This document shows positions 44,675-52,720 of a stretch of 64,000 nucleotides of DNA, piece by piece. The stretch lies in assembly GCF_000153125.2 (NCBI RefSeq), contig NZ_CM002299.1:930809-994808 (forward strand), given 5' to 3'. Positions within the stretch are counted from its first letter, which is position 1. Each line of letters begins with the position of its first letter. The notes below the pieces were generated by a model. The model worked only from the letters and a program-made list of their open reading frames with translations, had not been told where the DNA came from and did not search any database. This DNA is from Congregibacter litoralis KT71 (GTDB lineage: Bacteria > Pseudomonadota > Gammaproteobacteria > Pseudomonadales > Halieaceae). Both the position numbers and the translations under genes were made by a program.

Positions 44675-45844
44675 CTAGCTCAATCGCGCGGCCATCGCTG
44701 CGTGACCCTCGACCATACGCTGTACTTCGTCTTCTCTCGGGTTGAGGTCCCAGTCGTTTTTATCTACGGACCCGCCGAGGAGTATCCCGGTCTTTCTCGG
44801 GAATGTGTAGAGAAGTCCGTGCTCCCTGACGACTCCTGCATAGCCGTAGTCGATATCGTTCTGGGGGAGGAGGAAGCTGAGCTGGCCACGCGCGGGGATC
44901 AGGCTTTCGTCATCAAACAATCTGGCCGCACCAAGCCCGGTGCAGTTCACGATGCTGCGCTCGGCCAAGGCTTCGACATCATCTGCAGTTTCAAAAGCGA
45001 CTTCTCTGAGTTTTCCGCCTGCACCCGTAAAGTCACGCATCAGTGCTCGCAGGTATATGTCTGGGTCAATCATGAGCGTGTAGTAAGCGTCGTGGTAAGC
45101 AAAGCCGAAGGGGCCGTTCTTTTGATTACGTACCAGTCCCGGGTAAAGGCTGTCTCCACCGATGTAGGGGGTCGATGTGTCCATTGATGCCTCACTCAGC
45201 GAGTACTGTCGTATCCAGTAGACGCCATACGTAGGGTCGTTGGCATAGCCAATAAAGCGCCTAAAAGCGATCTGAGATGCCAAATCCAGCATTTGCAGAG
45301 TGGAGTGACTTACCTGCTCTCGCTCAAAAAGCGTTACCGGGTGCCACATTGCTCCAGCGACGTTGGATGTGGTGTACGGTGGGAAGTCTTTGGCGTAGAT
45401 CGTGACACCGGCGCCGGCCCTTTGAAGTTGAAGAGCGGTGGAAAGGCCAATAACACCTGAGCCCAGAACGGCAACATCTCTGCGCCCGAAATCTTTCACC
45501 AGTGCAGCAGCGAGCTCCGCTACTCCCCATGACAGAGATACGCCGCCCCCTCCATGGCCATAGTTATGTACAACATCTTTTGCCCCCAGTTTTACCGCCT
45601 GCAGTCTGGGTCCAGGCTTTCGAAACGGCCGTAGCCCAACAATGGTGCGCGTTACGCGGTCCAGGGAGGACTTCACGGGCATCATGCCTGCACTGATCGG
45701 TTGCACGAGGGCATCAGCAATCCCACCCGGAGGCTGCGCTGATAGCGCCTGACGAGACCTTAGTGAGGAGTTTGGTGATGCGGCACAGCCTGCAAGCGAG
45801 GTCGCGCCGAGCGCGGCTGCGGCTAAAAATTTTCTGCGATTCAT
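44675..45844 (-). CDS. Tat lipoprotein, circularly permuted D-amino-acid-oxidase-type flavoprotein
   Basis: A 389-aa FAD protein of the D-amino acid oxidase family. Residues 1-20 (MNRRKFLAAAALGATSLAGC) combine a twin-arginine motif with a lipobox ending in Cys20, so it is probably a membrane-attached lipoprotein exported folded. Residues 67-107, GLRPFRKPGPR and VVHNYGHGGGGVSLSWG, are what classical enzymes carry at their C-terminus. The FAD motif VLGSGVIGLS follows at 126-135, then TTSNVAGAMWHP, VNCTGLGA (299-306) and YTFPRKTGILLGG (346-358), and the protein stops where the moved segment would begin. R80 and Y346 correspond to the substrate-carboxylate Arg and Tyr. It is the first gene of the operon with the class V enzyme. 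Confidence 0.8.
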   Translation of the reverse strand: MNRRKFLAAAALGATSLAGCAASPNSSLRSRQALSAQPPGGIADALVQPISAGMMPVKSSLDRVTRTIVGLRPFRKPGPRLQAVKLGAKDVVHNYGHGGGGVSLSWGVAELAAALVKDFGRRDVAVLGSGVIGLSTALQLQRAGAGVTIYAKDFPPYTTSNVAGAMWHPVTLFEREQVSHSTLQMLDLASQIAFRRFIGYANDPTYGVYWIRQYSLSEASMDTSTPYIGGDSLYPGLVRNQKNGPFGFAYHDAYYTLMIDPDIYLRALMRDFTGAGGKLREVAFETADDVEALAERSIVNCTGLGAARLFDDESLIPARGQLSFLLPQNDIDYGYAGVVREHGLLYTFPRKTGILLGGSVDKNDWDLNPREDEVQRMVEGHAAMAARLS

Positions 45845-45982
45845 TGGCGTAGGCCTTTGCTTTCGGGGGACATATCAGACTTGATTAGCTGTCCATGCTT
45901 ATAAAAGTAACTCTGATTGAGGAGTTTGGTTCAAAGTTAGAAGAATAGCCACAACGCTTTTCGAGCTATCATAGAAGCACTG

Positions 45983-46002
45983 ATTCGGTGCGTGCACCGA
46001 AT
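45983..46002. promoter_or_regulatory. Perfect palindrome, possible operator
   Basis: ATTCGGTGC and GCACCGAAT are separated by GT. The site lies 139 bp upstream of the oxidase start, suited to a dimeric regulator. No regulator gene is present in the cluster, so the binder would be encoded elsewhere. Confidence 0.5.
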
Positions 46003-46333
46003 TTGAGCATGGGGGCAACGCGGTCATTCTTGAAGCAGGGCTCGCACTTGAGCGGTGCGTTTTCAGGAAAAAAATCTGAAAAATCCTGTTGCTGAGGTTG
46101 CCTCTGCCATTCCTCTGCGGCCCATATTTAGAAAGTCATGTCGTCAAATTCCGGGAATTTTGAGAGCCTCTTTGGTTCTTCTAGTTTGGAAAAAAAGCCG
46201 AGAAAACCTGTGCGAAAGTCATTTTACGCTTTCTAAGCAGCGCCATTCTTCGTTGGCGCAAATCTCCATGTGAAGCTGTTCACCGACTTCTAGTTGGTAC
46301 GTGTTTTGCTGTTCTCGATTCCAGTCGCCTAGT

Positions 46334-46356
46334 CGTGAGTTAGAGAACAACTCACG
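46334..46356. repeat. 8-bp-stem hairpin in the TonB receptor leader
   Basis: CGTGAGTT and AACTCACG flank AGAGAAC. A-runs rather than T-runs follow on the plus strand, so it is not a terminator for plus-strand transcription. It may be an operator or an RNA hairpin in the long leader of the receptor mRNA. Confidence 0.5.
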
Positions 46357-46537
46357 AAAAAAGTGCGTTTGCAATATTCGGCCAGGTTGCATCTCGAATC
46401 CAATATTGCGTCTTGGAGCTGAGCCGCCCGAGTGCGTGTTGCAGCTCAGGGTGGCGCGCGTGACCAGAAAACAGCGGTAGAACCAACATCAAGTTACCGG
46501 CGTTAGATCGGCCAGAAATGCTACACAGGAGAAAACC

Positions 46538-49216
46538 ATGCAACACAAACTGAAGCCATTGCCGTACGCGCTTGCGATCCTTTCCGCGGGCCTTTCCGCG
46601 ACATACCTCCCGGAAGCGCTTGCACAGGACCCCACCGCTTTAGAGGAAGTCGTAATTACAGGCCTTCGCGGTGAGCCCCGATCGGCCGTTGACTCTGCAG
46701 TGCCTATTGATACTTTTGGATTGGAGCAGATCGAAGCGGTTTCGCATACCGATACGGTCGATATTCTTCAAACACTGGTCCCATCTTTTAACGTGAGTCG
46801 GCAGCCCATTTCAGATGGAGCGTCTTTTATTCGACCGGTGCAGCTCCGGGGTCTTGATTCACACCACGCTCTCGTTCTTGTGAACGGTAAGCGACGTCAT
46901 CGAGCCTCGTTAGTGCAGATAGGTGGCTCAGGCACTCAGGGTCCGGATGTAGCGACAATTCCAGCCGCTGCGATTCAATCGATTGAGGTTCTTCGAGATG
47001 GTGCCAGTTCGCAGTATGGATCCGATGCCATCGCAGGCGTTATGAACTTTAACCTTAAAGAGAACAGTGAGGGTTTTGATCTCACCATCGACACCGGGGA
47101 ATATTTTGAGGGCGATGGTGCGGCTTATACCGTGCAGGGAAACATCGGTCTCCCGCTGGGAGATAAGGGTTTTCTTTCTATTTCAGCTGAGATAAATGAC
47201 TCGGAGTTTACGGAGCGATCAGAGCAATACTGTGAAAGTTGGTTCTGCCTTGATCAGGGTAATCCGCGATTCACAGAGCAAAGTGAGCTTCGACAGGGCT
47301 TTGTAAGTGGAACGCCAACTCCTGGCGCTTCTGCAAGAATTCAAGCTTTGCAATCGGCATTTCCCGGCGGTGTAGATGCGGCATCCGTGGAGGGCGAGAA
47401 CGCTATGCCCTGGGGTATTCCCAACAGAGAGCATCAAATGTTCTTCTTCAACGCGGGCTATGACCTGGACAACGGCATGGAGTTGTACGCATTTGGTAAT
47501 TACGGCTCCGTTCAAAGCGACGGAAGTTTCTTCTATCGCTATCCGGGCAACGGCACAATCGAGGATCTTCGTGAAGAAGATGGTTCTATTTACAACCCGC
47601 TGGATAAATTTGCCGGGGGATTTACGCCGAGATTTGAGGGTGAAGTCGAGGATGTCTCCCTTGCGGGAGGCCTCCGGGGTAACCTGAGTGATGCAACTAC
47701 ATTTGACCTTAGCGCGCGATTTGGGTCCAACGAGATTGACTACCGATTGTTTAACACGATTAACCCGTCCCTTGGTTCAGCTTCACCGACAGACTTTCGG
47801 CCTGGCACATTGACGAACGAAGAGTTCCAGCTTCAGCTCGATCTGGCTACTGAGTTTGATGTTGGCTTGGCTTCACCTTTGGTATTTGCGTACGGCGCAA
47901 GCTACCTTGATGAAACCTACGACGTAGGGGAGTCGAGTGACGAGGCTTCTTACATTGCCGGTCCTCATGCGGTTGCGGATCCTTATGGCCTTTGTAACGA
48001 CGATGGAACACCTACCGCTGCTGGCTTGGCGGCGACCAATGCTCCCGCCGACGAGGCGCTGAACTGTGCGGATCCTGATGACCCGGTATTCACCGTCGTT
48101 GGCGTTGGATCTAACGGGTTTCCCGGCTACTCACCTGCGTTTTCTGAGGAATACACTCGTGACTCCTACGCTTTCTATGGTGACCTTTCAGCTGACGTAA
48201 CAGATCAGCTACTGCTGCAGGGTGCATTGCGATATGAGGATTACTCTGACTTTGGAAGCGAGGTTGTGGGTAAGGTCGCAGCGCGTTATCGGATAAATGA
48301 TGCCTTTGCATTGCGTGGTTCCTTTGGCACCGGTTTTCGAGCGCCAACACCTGGTCAACAGGGAACAACAAACGTGTCTACGCGGCTGCCAAATGGTTTT
48401 CCGGTTGCGACAGGCCTGTTTCCTGCAGGCGGAACCGTGGCTCAGGCCTTGGGTGCACAAGAGCTTGCCCCAGAGACTTCAACAAGTTTTACCGTGGGGT
48501 TCACGCTGGAGTTAGAGAACCTGTCGCTGACTTTTGACGCTTATAGCATCGACATCGATGATCGCTTCCGCGCGATATCAACGCTGGATGTCAGCTCAGA
48601 TCCGAATGGTGACCCGGATGCTTACGAGCGCTTCCTGGCTCTCCAGGCAGCAGGTGTTGCCGGGGCAGAAAGCATTGGTGGCGTCAACTACTTCCAGAAC
48701 GCGATCAACACTGAGACCCGAGGGTTCGATATTGTCGCCAACTACCCGATGAGCTGGTCGAACGGGCAGTCGACGGACTTTTCCCTGGCTATGAACTACA
48801 ACGAGCAGGAGATTACCGACGATCCTCTTGACGTTCTCAATCCTGAGGGCGAGTTCGATCTTGAAAACCAGTTGCCGAACGTTAGATGGAATGCGACTGC
48901 GTTTCACAGTTTTGGGGATTTCTCGCTGATGGGGCGCGCGCGCTACTTTGGTGAGTGGGAAGATTCCGATAACACATCACCACTGTCGATCCAAACCTAT
49001 GACCCGGTTGTCTTCTTCGATCTCGAAGGCTCATGGCAGATTAATGCCAATCTGAGGGCTTCCATCGGTGGTCGTAACATCTTCGACGAATACCCGGATC
49101 AGGTCGATAGGGTCGCGAGTGACAACGACTACTGTTGCGGTCGTCTCTATCCGTCTACGAGCGTTGCTGATTGGCAAGGCGGCTACTACTACGCACGACT
49201 CCGTGTCGACTTCTGA
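46538..49216 (+). CDS. TonB-dependent outer membrane receptor
   Basis: An outer-membrane active-transport receptor of 892 aa. The Sec signal peptide ends near ALAQ (residue 30); a TonB-box-like LEEVVITG follows. The plug domain has VQLRGLDSHHALVLVNGKRRHRA and IQSIEVLRDGASSQYGSDAIAGVMNF (residues 105-175). The 22-strand barrel fills the rest and ends in YYYARLRVDF with terminal Phe. Cysteine pairs YCESWFC and DYCCG suggest loop disulfides. It is divergent from the oxidase operon and leads the TSUP-aminotransferase-DJ-1 genes. The substrate is not readable from sequence; context suggests an amino-acid- or peptide-like compound. Confidence 0.92.
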   Translation: MQHKLKPLPYALAILSAGLSATYLPEALAQDPTALEEVVITGLRGEPRSAVDSAVPIDTFGLEQIEAVSHTDTVDILQTLVPSFNVSRQPISDGASFIRPVQLRGLDSHHALVLVNGKRRHRASLVQIGGSGTQGPDVATIPAAAIQSIEVLRDGASSQYGSDAIAGVMNFNLKENSEGFDLTIDTGEYFEGDGAAYTVQGNIGLPLGDKGFLSISAEINDSEFTERSEQYCESWFCLDQGNPRFTEQSELRQGFVSGTPTPGASARIQALQSAFPGGVDAASVEGENAMPWGIPNREHQMFFFNAGYDLDNGMELYAFGNYGSVQSDGSFFYRYPGNGTIEDLREEDGSIYNPLDKFAGGFTPRFEGEVEDVSLAGGLRGNLSDATTFDLSARFGSNEIDYRLFNTINPSLGSASPTDFRPGTLTNEEFQLQLDLATEFDVGLASPLVFAYGASYLDETYDVGESSDEASYIAGPHAVADPYGLCNDDGTPTAAGLAATNAPADEALNCADPDDPVFTVVGVGSNGFPGYSPAFSEEYTRDSYAFYGDLSADVTDQLLLQGALRYEDYSDFGSEVVGKVAARYRINDAFALRGSFGTGFRAPTPGQQGTTNVSTRLPNGFPVATGLFPAGGTVAQALGAQELAPETSTSFTVGFTLELENLSLTFDAYSIDIDDRFRAISTLDVSSDPNGDPDAYERFLALQAAGVAGAESIGGVNYFQNAINTETRGFDIVANYPMSWSNGQSTDFSLAMNYNEQEITDDPLDVLNPEGEFDLENQLPNVRWNATAFHSFGDFSLMGRARYFGEWEDSDNTSPLSIQTYDPVVFFDLEGSWQINANLRASIGGRNIFDEYPDQVDRVASDNDYCCGRLYPSTSVADWQGGYYYARLRVDF

Positions 49217-49352
49217 GTAGCAAGCCAGCTTATGTATGACGTCTTAGAGCGTCCCAAGGGAGTAAGCACTCCAAACTTACGATGATGAAGACAAACATGA
49301 CTTTTCTCATGTTGCGACAACAGGGGTTAGAGCAGGGGTGGTTGGCCACGAA

Positions 49353-50156
49353 ATGTTGATGTTCATCGTGCTTTTGAGTGGAGCTGGGATGATTGCGGGT
49401 TTGACCGCGGGCTTGTTTGGCGTGGGTGGTGGCTTTGTTGTCGTCCCGGCGTTGCTCGCGGTGTTCCCATTTTTAACGGACCAAACGGACAACCTCATGA
49501 TGGTGGCAGTTGGGACGTCGCTGGCAACGATAGTGGTTTCGTCCGCACGTGCTGTACATGCACACAATAAAAGGGACGCGGTTGACTTTGCACTTCTCAA
49601 AGATTGGGCTGTTTGGGTGCTGATGGGAGTGCTTGCCGGGCTTTGGATTGCGTCGATGGCTGACAGTGAAAGACTCATCATGGTGTTTGCTGTGGGTGTG
49701 TTGATCTACTCAATCTACTTTTTGTTTCCTTCCATGTTTGATCGTTTCAAGGGGCGCTGGGCAATGCCGACCGGGGCAGGGAAGGCCGCGTTAGCCAGTG
49801 GTCTTGGCGGGTTCTCGGCACTACTTGGTATAGGTGGTGGCACAATTACGGTGCTGACCATGGTCATCTGCAACAGGCCGATACATCAGGCTGTTGCGAC
49901 GGCTTCAGGTGTTGGTTTTTTGATTGGTCTTCCAGGTATGTTGGGTTTTGTGGTCATGGGTCTGGGCGCAGATAACCTCCCGATAGGATCCCTAGGTTAC
50001 GTAAATATGCCGGCGCTTGCTGCGATCGCTTTCTTCTCCGTGTTGACCGCACCGCTGGGTGCTAAGTTGGCCCATAGTTTGGATGCTAATCAGTTAAAGC
50101 GTATTTTCGGCGTGTATTTGGTTGTGGTATCTGTCTCTATGTTCATTAAGGTGTAG
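49353..50156 (+). CDS. TauE/SafE (TSUP) family membrane permease
   Basis: A 267-aa inner membrane protein with about eight helices. The duplicated TSUP signatures are GLTAGLFGVGGGFVVVPALL near the N-terminus and SGLGGFSALLGIGGGTITV in the second half. Members move sulfite, sulfoacetate, taurine-related or other small organic anions. ATG 49353 is used because AGGGGTGG is suitably placed; GTG 49338 is an alternative. It is 136 bp after the receptor gene, and that gap has hairpins (ACATGA/TCATGT) but no clear terminator. Confidence 0.88.
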   Translation: MLMFIVLLSGAGMIAGLTAGLFGVGGGFVVVPALLAVFPFLTDQTDNLMMVAVGTSLATIVVSSARAVHAHNKRDAVDFALLKDWAVWVLMGVLAGLWIASMADSERLIMVFAVGVLIYSIYFLFPSMFDRFKGRWAMPTGAGKAALASGLGGFSALLGIGGGTITVLTMVICNRPIHQAVATASGVGFLIGLPGMLGFVVMGLGADNLPIGSLGYVNMPALAAIAFFSVLTAPLGAKLAHSLDANQLKRIFGVYLVVVSVSMFIKV

Positions 50157-50303
50157 ACAGGGCGGTGAATGACGAGTCTACAAGAGGTACCTCGCAGGGG
50201 CACCAGGACGGCTAACAGTTCTTTAGATCGAAGACTTAATTTCCACGGCTAATGTTTGTGGAGAAAAATAGCAGCGGTATTTAACAGCAAAAGGGTGATC
50301 ATA

Positions 50304-51458
50304 ATGACAGCAGATTTCAATCGCAGAAAATTTCTATTCGGTGCAGCAGGCGCCTTAGCCGTTGTTACCGCGAGCAAGCAAGGTGTAGCGATAGCGGAGA
50401 GCTCTCCGAAGATCACGCGGCTCAAACCGGCATATGGGCCCGCCGCTGGAATTGCTAAATTGAATGCCAATGAGAATCCCTACGGCCCGAGCGAGGCTGC
50501 CCTCGCTGCTATTCAGGAGGCGAGTGCTAGCGGCGCTTATTACGTAAACGAGTCAGCTCGAGCCTTGCAAGCCATGATTGCTGAGCGACACGGTGTTGAC
50601 CCCGAGTACGTTGCACTTAGCTCGGGTTCCAGCGGTGCTTTGGTGGCCTGCGCGGTGTCGGCAGGCCAGAGCGGCAACATCCTGGGGCCGGACCTTTTCT
50701 GGGACACAACATCCAAAAGTGTGGAGAAGCAGGGTATCGCGGAGATTACGCGCTTACCCAAAACGCCGGGGCTTGAGATAGATTTGCAGACAATGTACGA
50801 GTCAATCGATGACTCGATAGCCATGGTGCAAGTGGTTAATCCCAACAACCCAACCGGTCTGCTGATGGACCCCGTTGCGTTGCGGGCCTTTTGTAAAAAA
50901 GCGTCTGCGAAGGCGACGGTGCTTGTTGATGAAGCTTATAACGAGCTTACGGATATGCCTCAAGAGAACACGATGGTTCCTCTTGTCAAAGAAGGCTACG
51001 ACGTAATCGTGGCGAGAACGTTCTCCAAGATCTATGGCCTTGCTGGTATGCGCGTCGGCTACATCATCGCAGCACCGGAAAAGATCGAGGCGATGAGCCG
51101 CTATGGTATTGGATGGTATGGCCTAAATCAGGCAGGCTTGGCTGCTGCGGTGGCGAGCTATGAGGACCAGGTCTTTATGGATGCTTCGCGGGCTAAGATC
51201 CGAGAGGGTCGTGAAATGGTGTACGCGGCTCTGAAAGAGAATGGCCTGTCCGGGCTGCCTTCGCAGACCAACTTTATTTTTGTGGATCTGGGTTCGATCA
51301 ACGCTCAGACCTTCCGCGAGGAGATGGCAAAGGAGAATGTGCTTATTCGGGGTATCTATCGCGACTACACGAATTGGTCGCGTGTGAGCATGGGTCGTTT
51401 GGAGCATGTCCAGATGTATGTAGACGCTTTGCCGAAGGTGCTCTCGAGGCTAAGTTAA
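50304..51458 (+). CDS. Tat-exported HisC-like class I/II aminotransferase
   Basis: A fold-type I aminotransferase of 384 aa close to histidinol-phosphate aminotransferase. It shows KLNANENPYGPSEAAL (52-67), NPNNPTG (179-185), VDEAYNEL (208-215) and the PLP lysine K242 in TFSKIYGLAGMRVGY. The N-terminus NRRKFLFGAAGALAVV is a twin-arginine signal with a hydrophobic core, so it is predicted to act outside the cytoplasm, which a histidine biosynthesis enzyme would not. ATG 50304 has AAGGGTG upstream. The substrate is unknown; neighbours suggest an amino acid taken up or released at the surface. Confidence 0.85.
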   Translation: MTADFNRRKFLFGAAGALAVVTASKQGVAIAESSPKITRLKPAYGPAAGIAKLNANENPYGPSEAALAAIQEASASGAYYVNESARALQAMIAERHGVDPEYVALSSGSSGALVACAVSAGQSGNILGPDLFWDTTSKSVEKQGIAEITRLPKTPGLEIDLQTMYESIDDSIAMVQVVNPNNPTGLLMDPVALRAFCKKASAKATVLVDEAYNELTDMPQENTMVPLVKEGYDVIVARTFSKIYGLAGMRVGYIIAAPEKIEAMSRYGIGWYGLNQAGLAAAVASYEDQVFMDASRAKIREGREMVYAALKENGLSGLPSQTNFIFVDLGSINAQTFREEMAKENVLIRGIYRDYTNWSRVSMGRLEHVQMYVDALPKVLSRLS

Positions 51459-51526
51459 GGGCCGCTGGGTAGGGCTTGACCTCCCGAGCGAGGGTGACCA
51501 CGATAGTGTCTTGAAAGGATTCTGAT

Positions 51527-52420
51527 ATGCACGATGATGGTAATCCTCAGGCTCTGCGTGCGGGCGATGGGATTTCTGGCGGCGACGGGAGCTCGGGCTT
51601 AGCCTCTGCCTCATCTTCTACGCGTCGGATGTTTTTGGGCGCTGGTGCTGCTCTGGGTGTTGCCGCGGCAATGGGCGGTGTAGCTAACGGTGCGTCTTCA
51701 TCCAAGCCGGGTCCACAGAGAGTTGACCCTGGTGAGGGTAAGGGAATGTCGGTCGCGGTGATGGTGTTTGACCGCATAACGCAGCTTGATGCAACTGCCC
51801 CCATTGAGGTTTTCGCCAAGGCGGGTTGGACGGTGTTTACCGTAGCGCCTGAGCGACGCCTGGTAACTTCGGGCTCAGGTCTGAAAATCATGCCCGATTA
51901 TGATTATGAATCCGCCCCGCAGGCAGACATTCTTTGCGTGCCGGGCGGTGGCGGTGTGAACCCGCTGCTGACGGATACCGCGACTTTAAACTTTGTGCGC
52001 GAGACTGCTGCCAGCGCGATCTATGTCACGTCAGTGTGTACGGGGTCGCTTATTCTCGGTGCAGCGGGCTTGCTCCGGGGTAAGCATGCGACAACGCACT
52101 GGGCCTCCCACCACTTTTTGGAAAGTTTCGGCGCCATTCCAGTAAAAGAGCGAGTGGTGGTGGATGGGCGCTTGATTACGGGCGGTGGGGTAACCGCCGG
52201 GGTAGATTTTGCCTTCACTGTGCTGGATGAAGTCCTAGGGCGAGATGTCGCCGCTTTGACGATGCTCGCGCTTGAGTACGATCCTGCGCCCCCATTCACG
52301 GGAGGTGTGCCCGGTAATACCGCAAAGGGCATCGTAGAGCGCTACGGCGAAGCGGCTCGGGGTTCTTTGGATCAACGTGGTCAGCAAGTTGCAGCCGCTG
52401 CCGCTGCGCTCGCTGTCTAG
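51527..52420 (+). CDS. Tat-exported DJ-1/PfpI protein, isonitrile hydratase-like
   Basis: The 297-aa protein has a glycine/serine-rich start, then STRRMFLGAGAALGVAAAMG (31-50), a twin-arginine signal. The DJ-1/PfpI domain begins near residue 74. The nucleophile is C171 in VTSVCTGSLILGAAGLLRGKHATTHW, a pattern shared with isonitrile hydratase and with the amidase-like domain of some AraC regulators, though no DNA-binding domain is present. The extra C-terminal tail is alanine-rich. ATG 51527 follows AAAGGA. It is 68 bp after the aminotransferase, presumably cotranscribed. Confidence 0.8.
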   Translation: MHDDGNPQALRAGDGISGGDGSSGLASASSSTRRMFLGAGAALGVAAAMGGVANGASSSKPGPQRVDPGEGKGMSVAVMVFDRITQLDATAPIEVFAKAGWTVFTVAPERRLVTSGSGLKIMPDYDYESAPQADILCVPGGGGVNPLLTDTATLNFVRETAASAIYVTSVCTGSLILGAAGLLRGKHATTHWASHHFLESFGAIPVKERVVVDGRLITGGGVTAGVDFAFTVLDEVLGRDVAALTMLALEYDPAPPFTGGVPGNTAKGIVERYGEAARGSLDQRGQQVAAAAAALAV

Positions 52421-52534
52421 CTTTTCGCTATTTTCTATTTGGAGTAGACGCCGTATTGAATACCGAGGGGTTGTGTTGCCTGTTAAGAGCTGGCTATGAA
52501 AAGGACTTTTGTGACGCTTTTTTGCGGTGAGTGA

Positions 52535-52563
52535 TTGAAAGCGGTCGATTGCTTGATTACACT
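52535..52563 (+). promoter_or_regulatory. Sigma70 promoter of tRNA-Thr(TGT)
   Basis: TTGAAA (52535-52540), a 17-bp spacer and TACACT (52558-52563), followed by a GC-rich discriminator CGCGCACCTCGCG typical of stringently controlled stable-RNA promoters. The tRNA starts 19 bp after the -10. Confidence 0.65.
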
Positions 52564-52581
52564 CGCGCACCTCGCGTGTTG

Positions 52582-52657
52582 GCTGGCGTAGCTCAGTAGG
52601 TAGAGCAGCTGATTTGTAATCAGCCGGTCGGGGGTTCGATTCCTCTCGCCAGCTCCA
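52582..52657 (+). tRNA. tRNA-Thr (anticodon TGT)
   Basis: Full cloverleaf: acceptor GCTGGCG pairs with CGCCAGC, D-arm GCTCAGTAGGTAGAGC, anticodon loop TTTGTAA, T-arm with GGTTCGATTCC, and encoded CCA. In E. coli the corresponding thrU is the first gene of thrU-tyrU-glyT-thrT-tufB; here an IS element separates it from tRNA-Tyr. Confidence 0.97.
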
Positions 52658-52677
52658 TATTTATCAGGTGCTTGCTT

Positions 52678-52713
52678 GGCACATAGGTAACAGTTTATTC
52701 CGAGGACATAGGT
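52678..52713. repeat. Left terminal inverted repeat of the IS481-type element
   Basis: It begins GGCACATAGGT, contains TTTATTCCG and ends with a second ACATAGGT. The two ACATAGGT copies within the arm are 25 bp apart and may be transposase-binding repeats. Confidence 0.88.
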
Positions 52714-52720
52714 GCCACTT

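Larger units (their letters stand above)
45845..46537. other. 693-bp divergent control region between oxidase and TonB receptor genes
   Basis: No credible gene lies here. The stretch is less GC-rich than its surroundings and holds several dyads: a perfect 9-bp inverted repeat at 45983-46002, an 8-bp hairpin at 46334-46356, GCAATATT (46371-46378) matched by AATATTGC (46402-46409), and GAGCTG/CAGCTC further on (about 46417-46446). AGGAG lies 8 bp before the receptor ATG. It should contain promoters for both directions, but no -35/-10 pair is convincing by eye. Confidence 0.6.

Noticed and set aside
46055..46273. A 72-codon open frame in the oxidase/receptor gap
   Set aside because: It lacks a ribosome-binding site, shows no family pattern and lies in a dyad-rich control region; it looks like chance.
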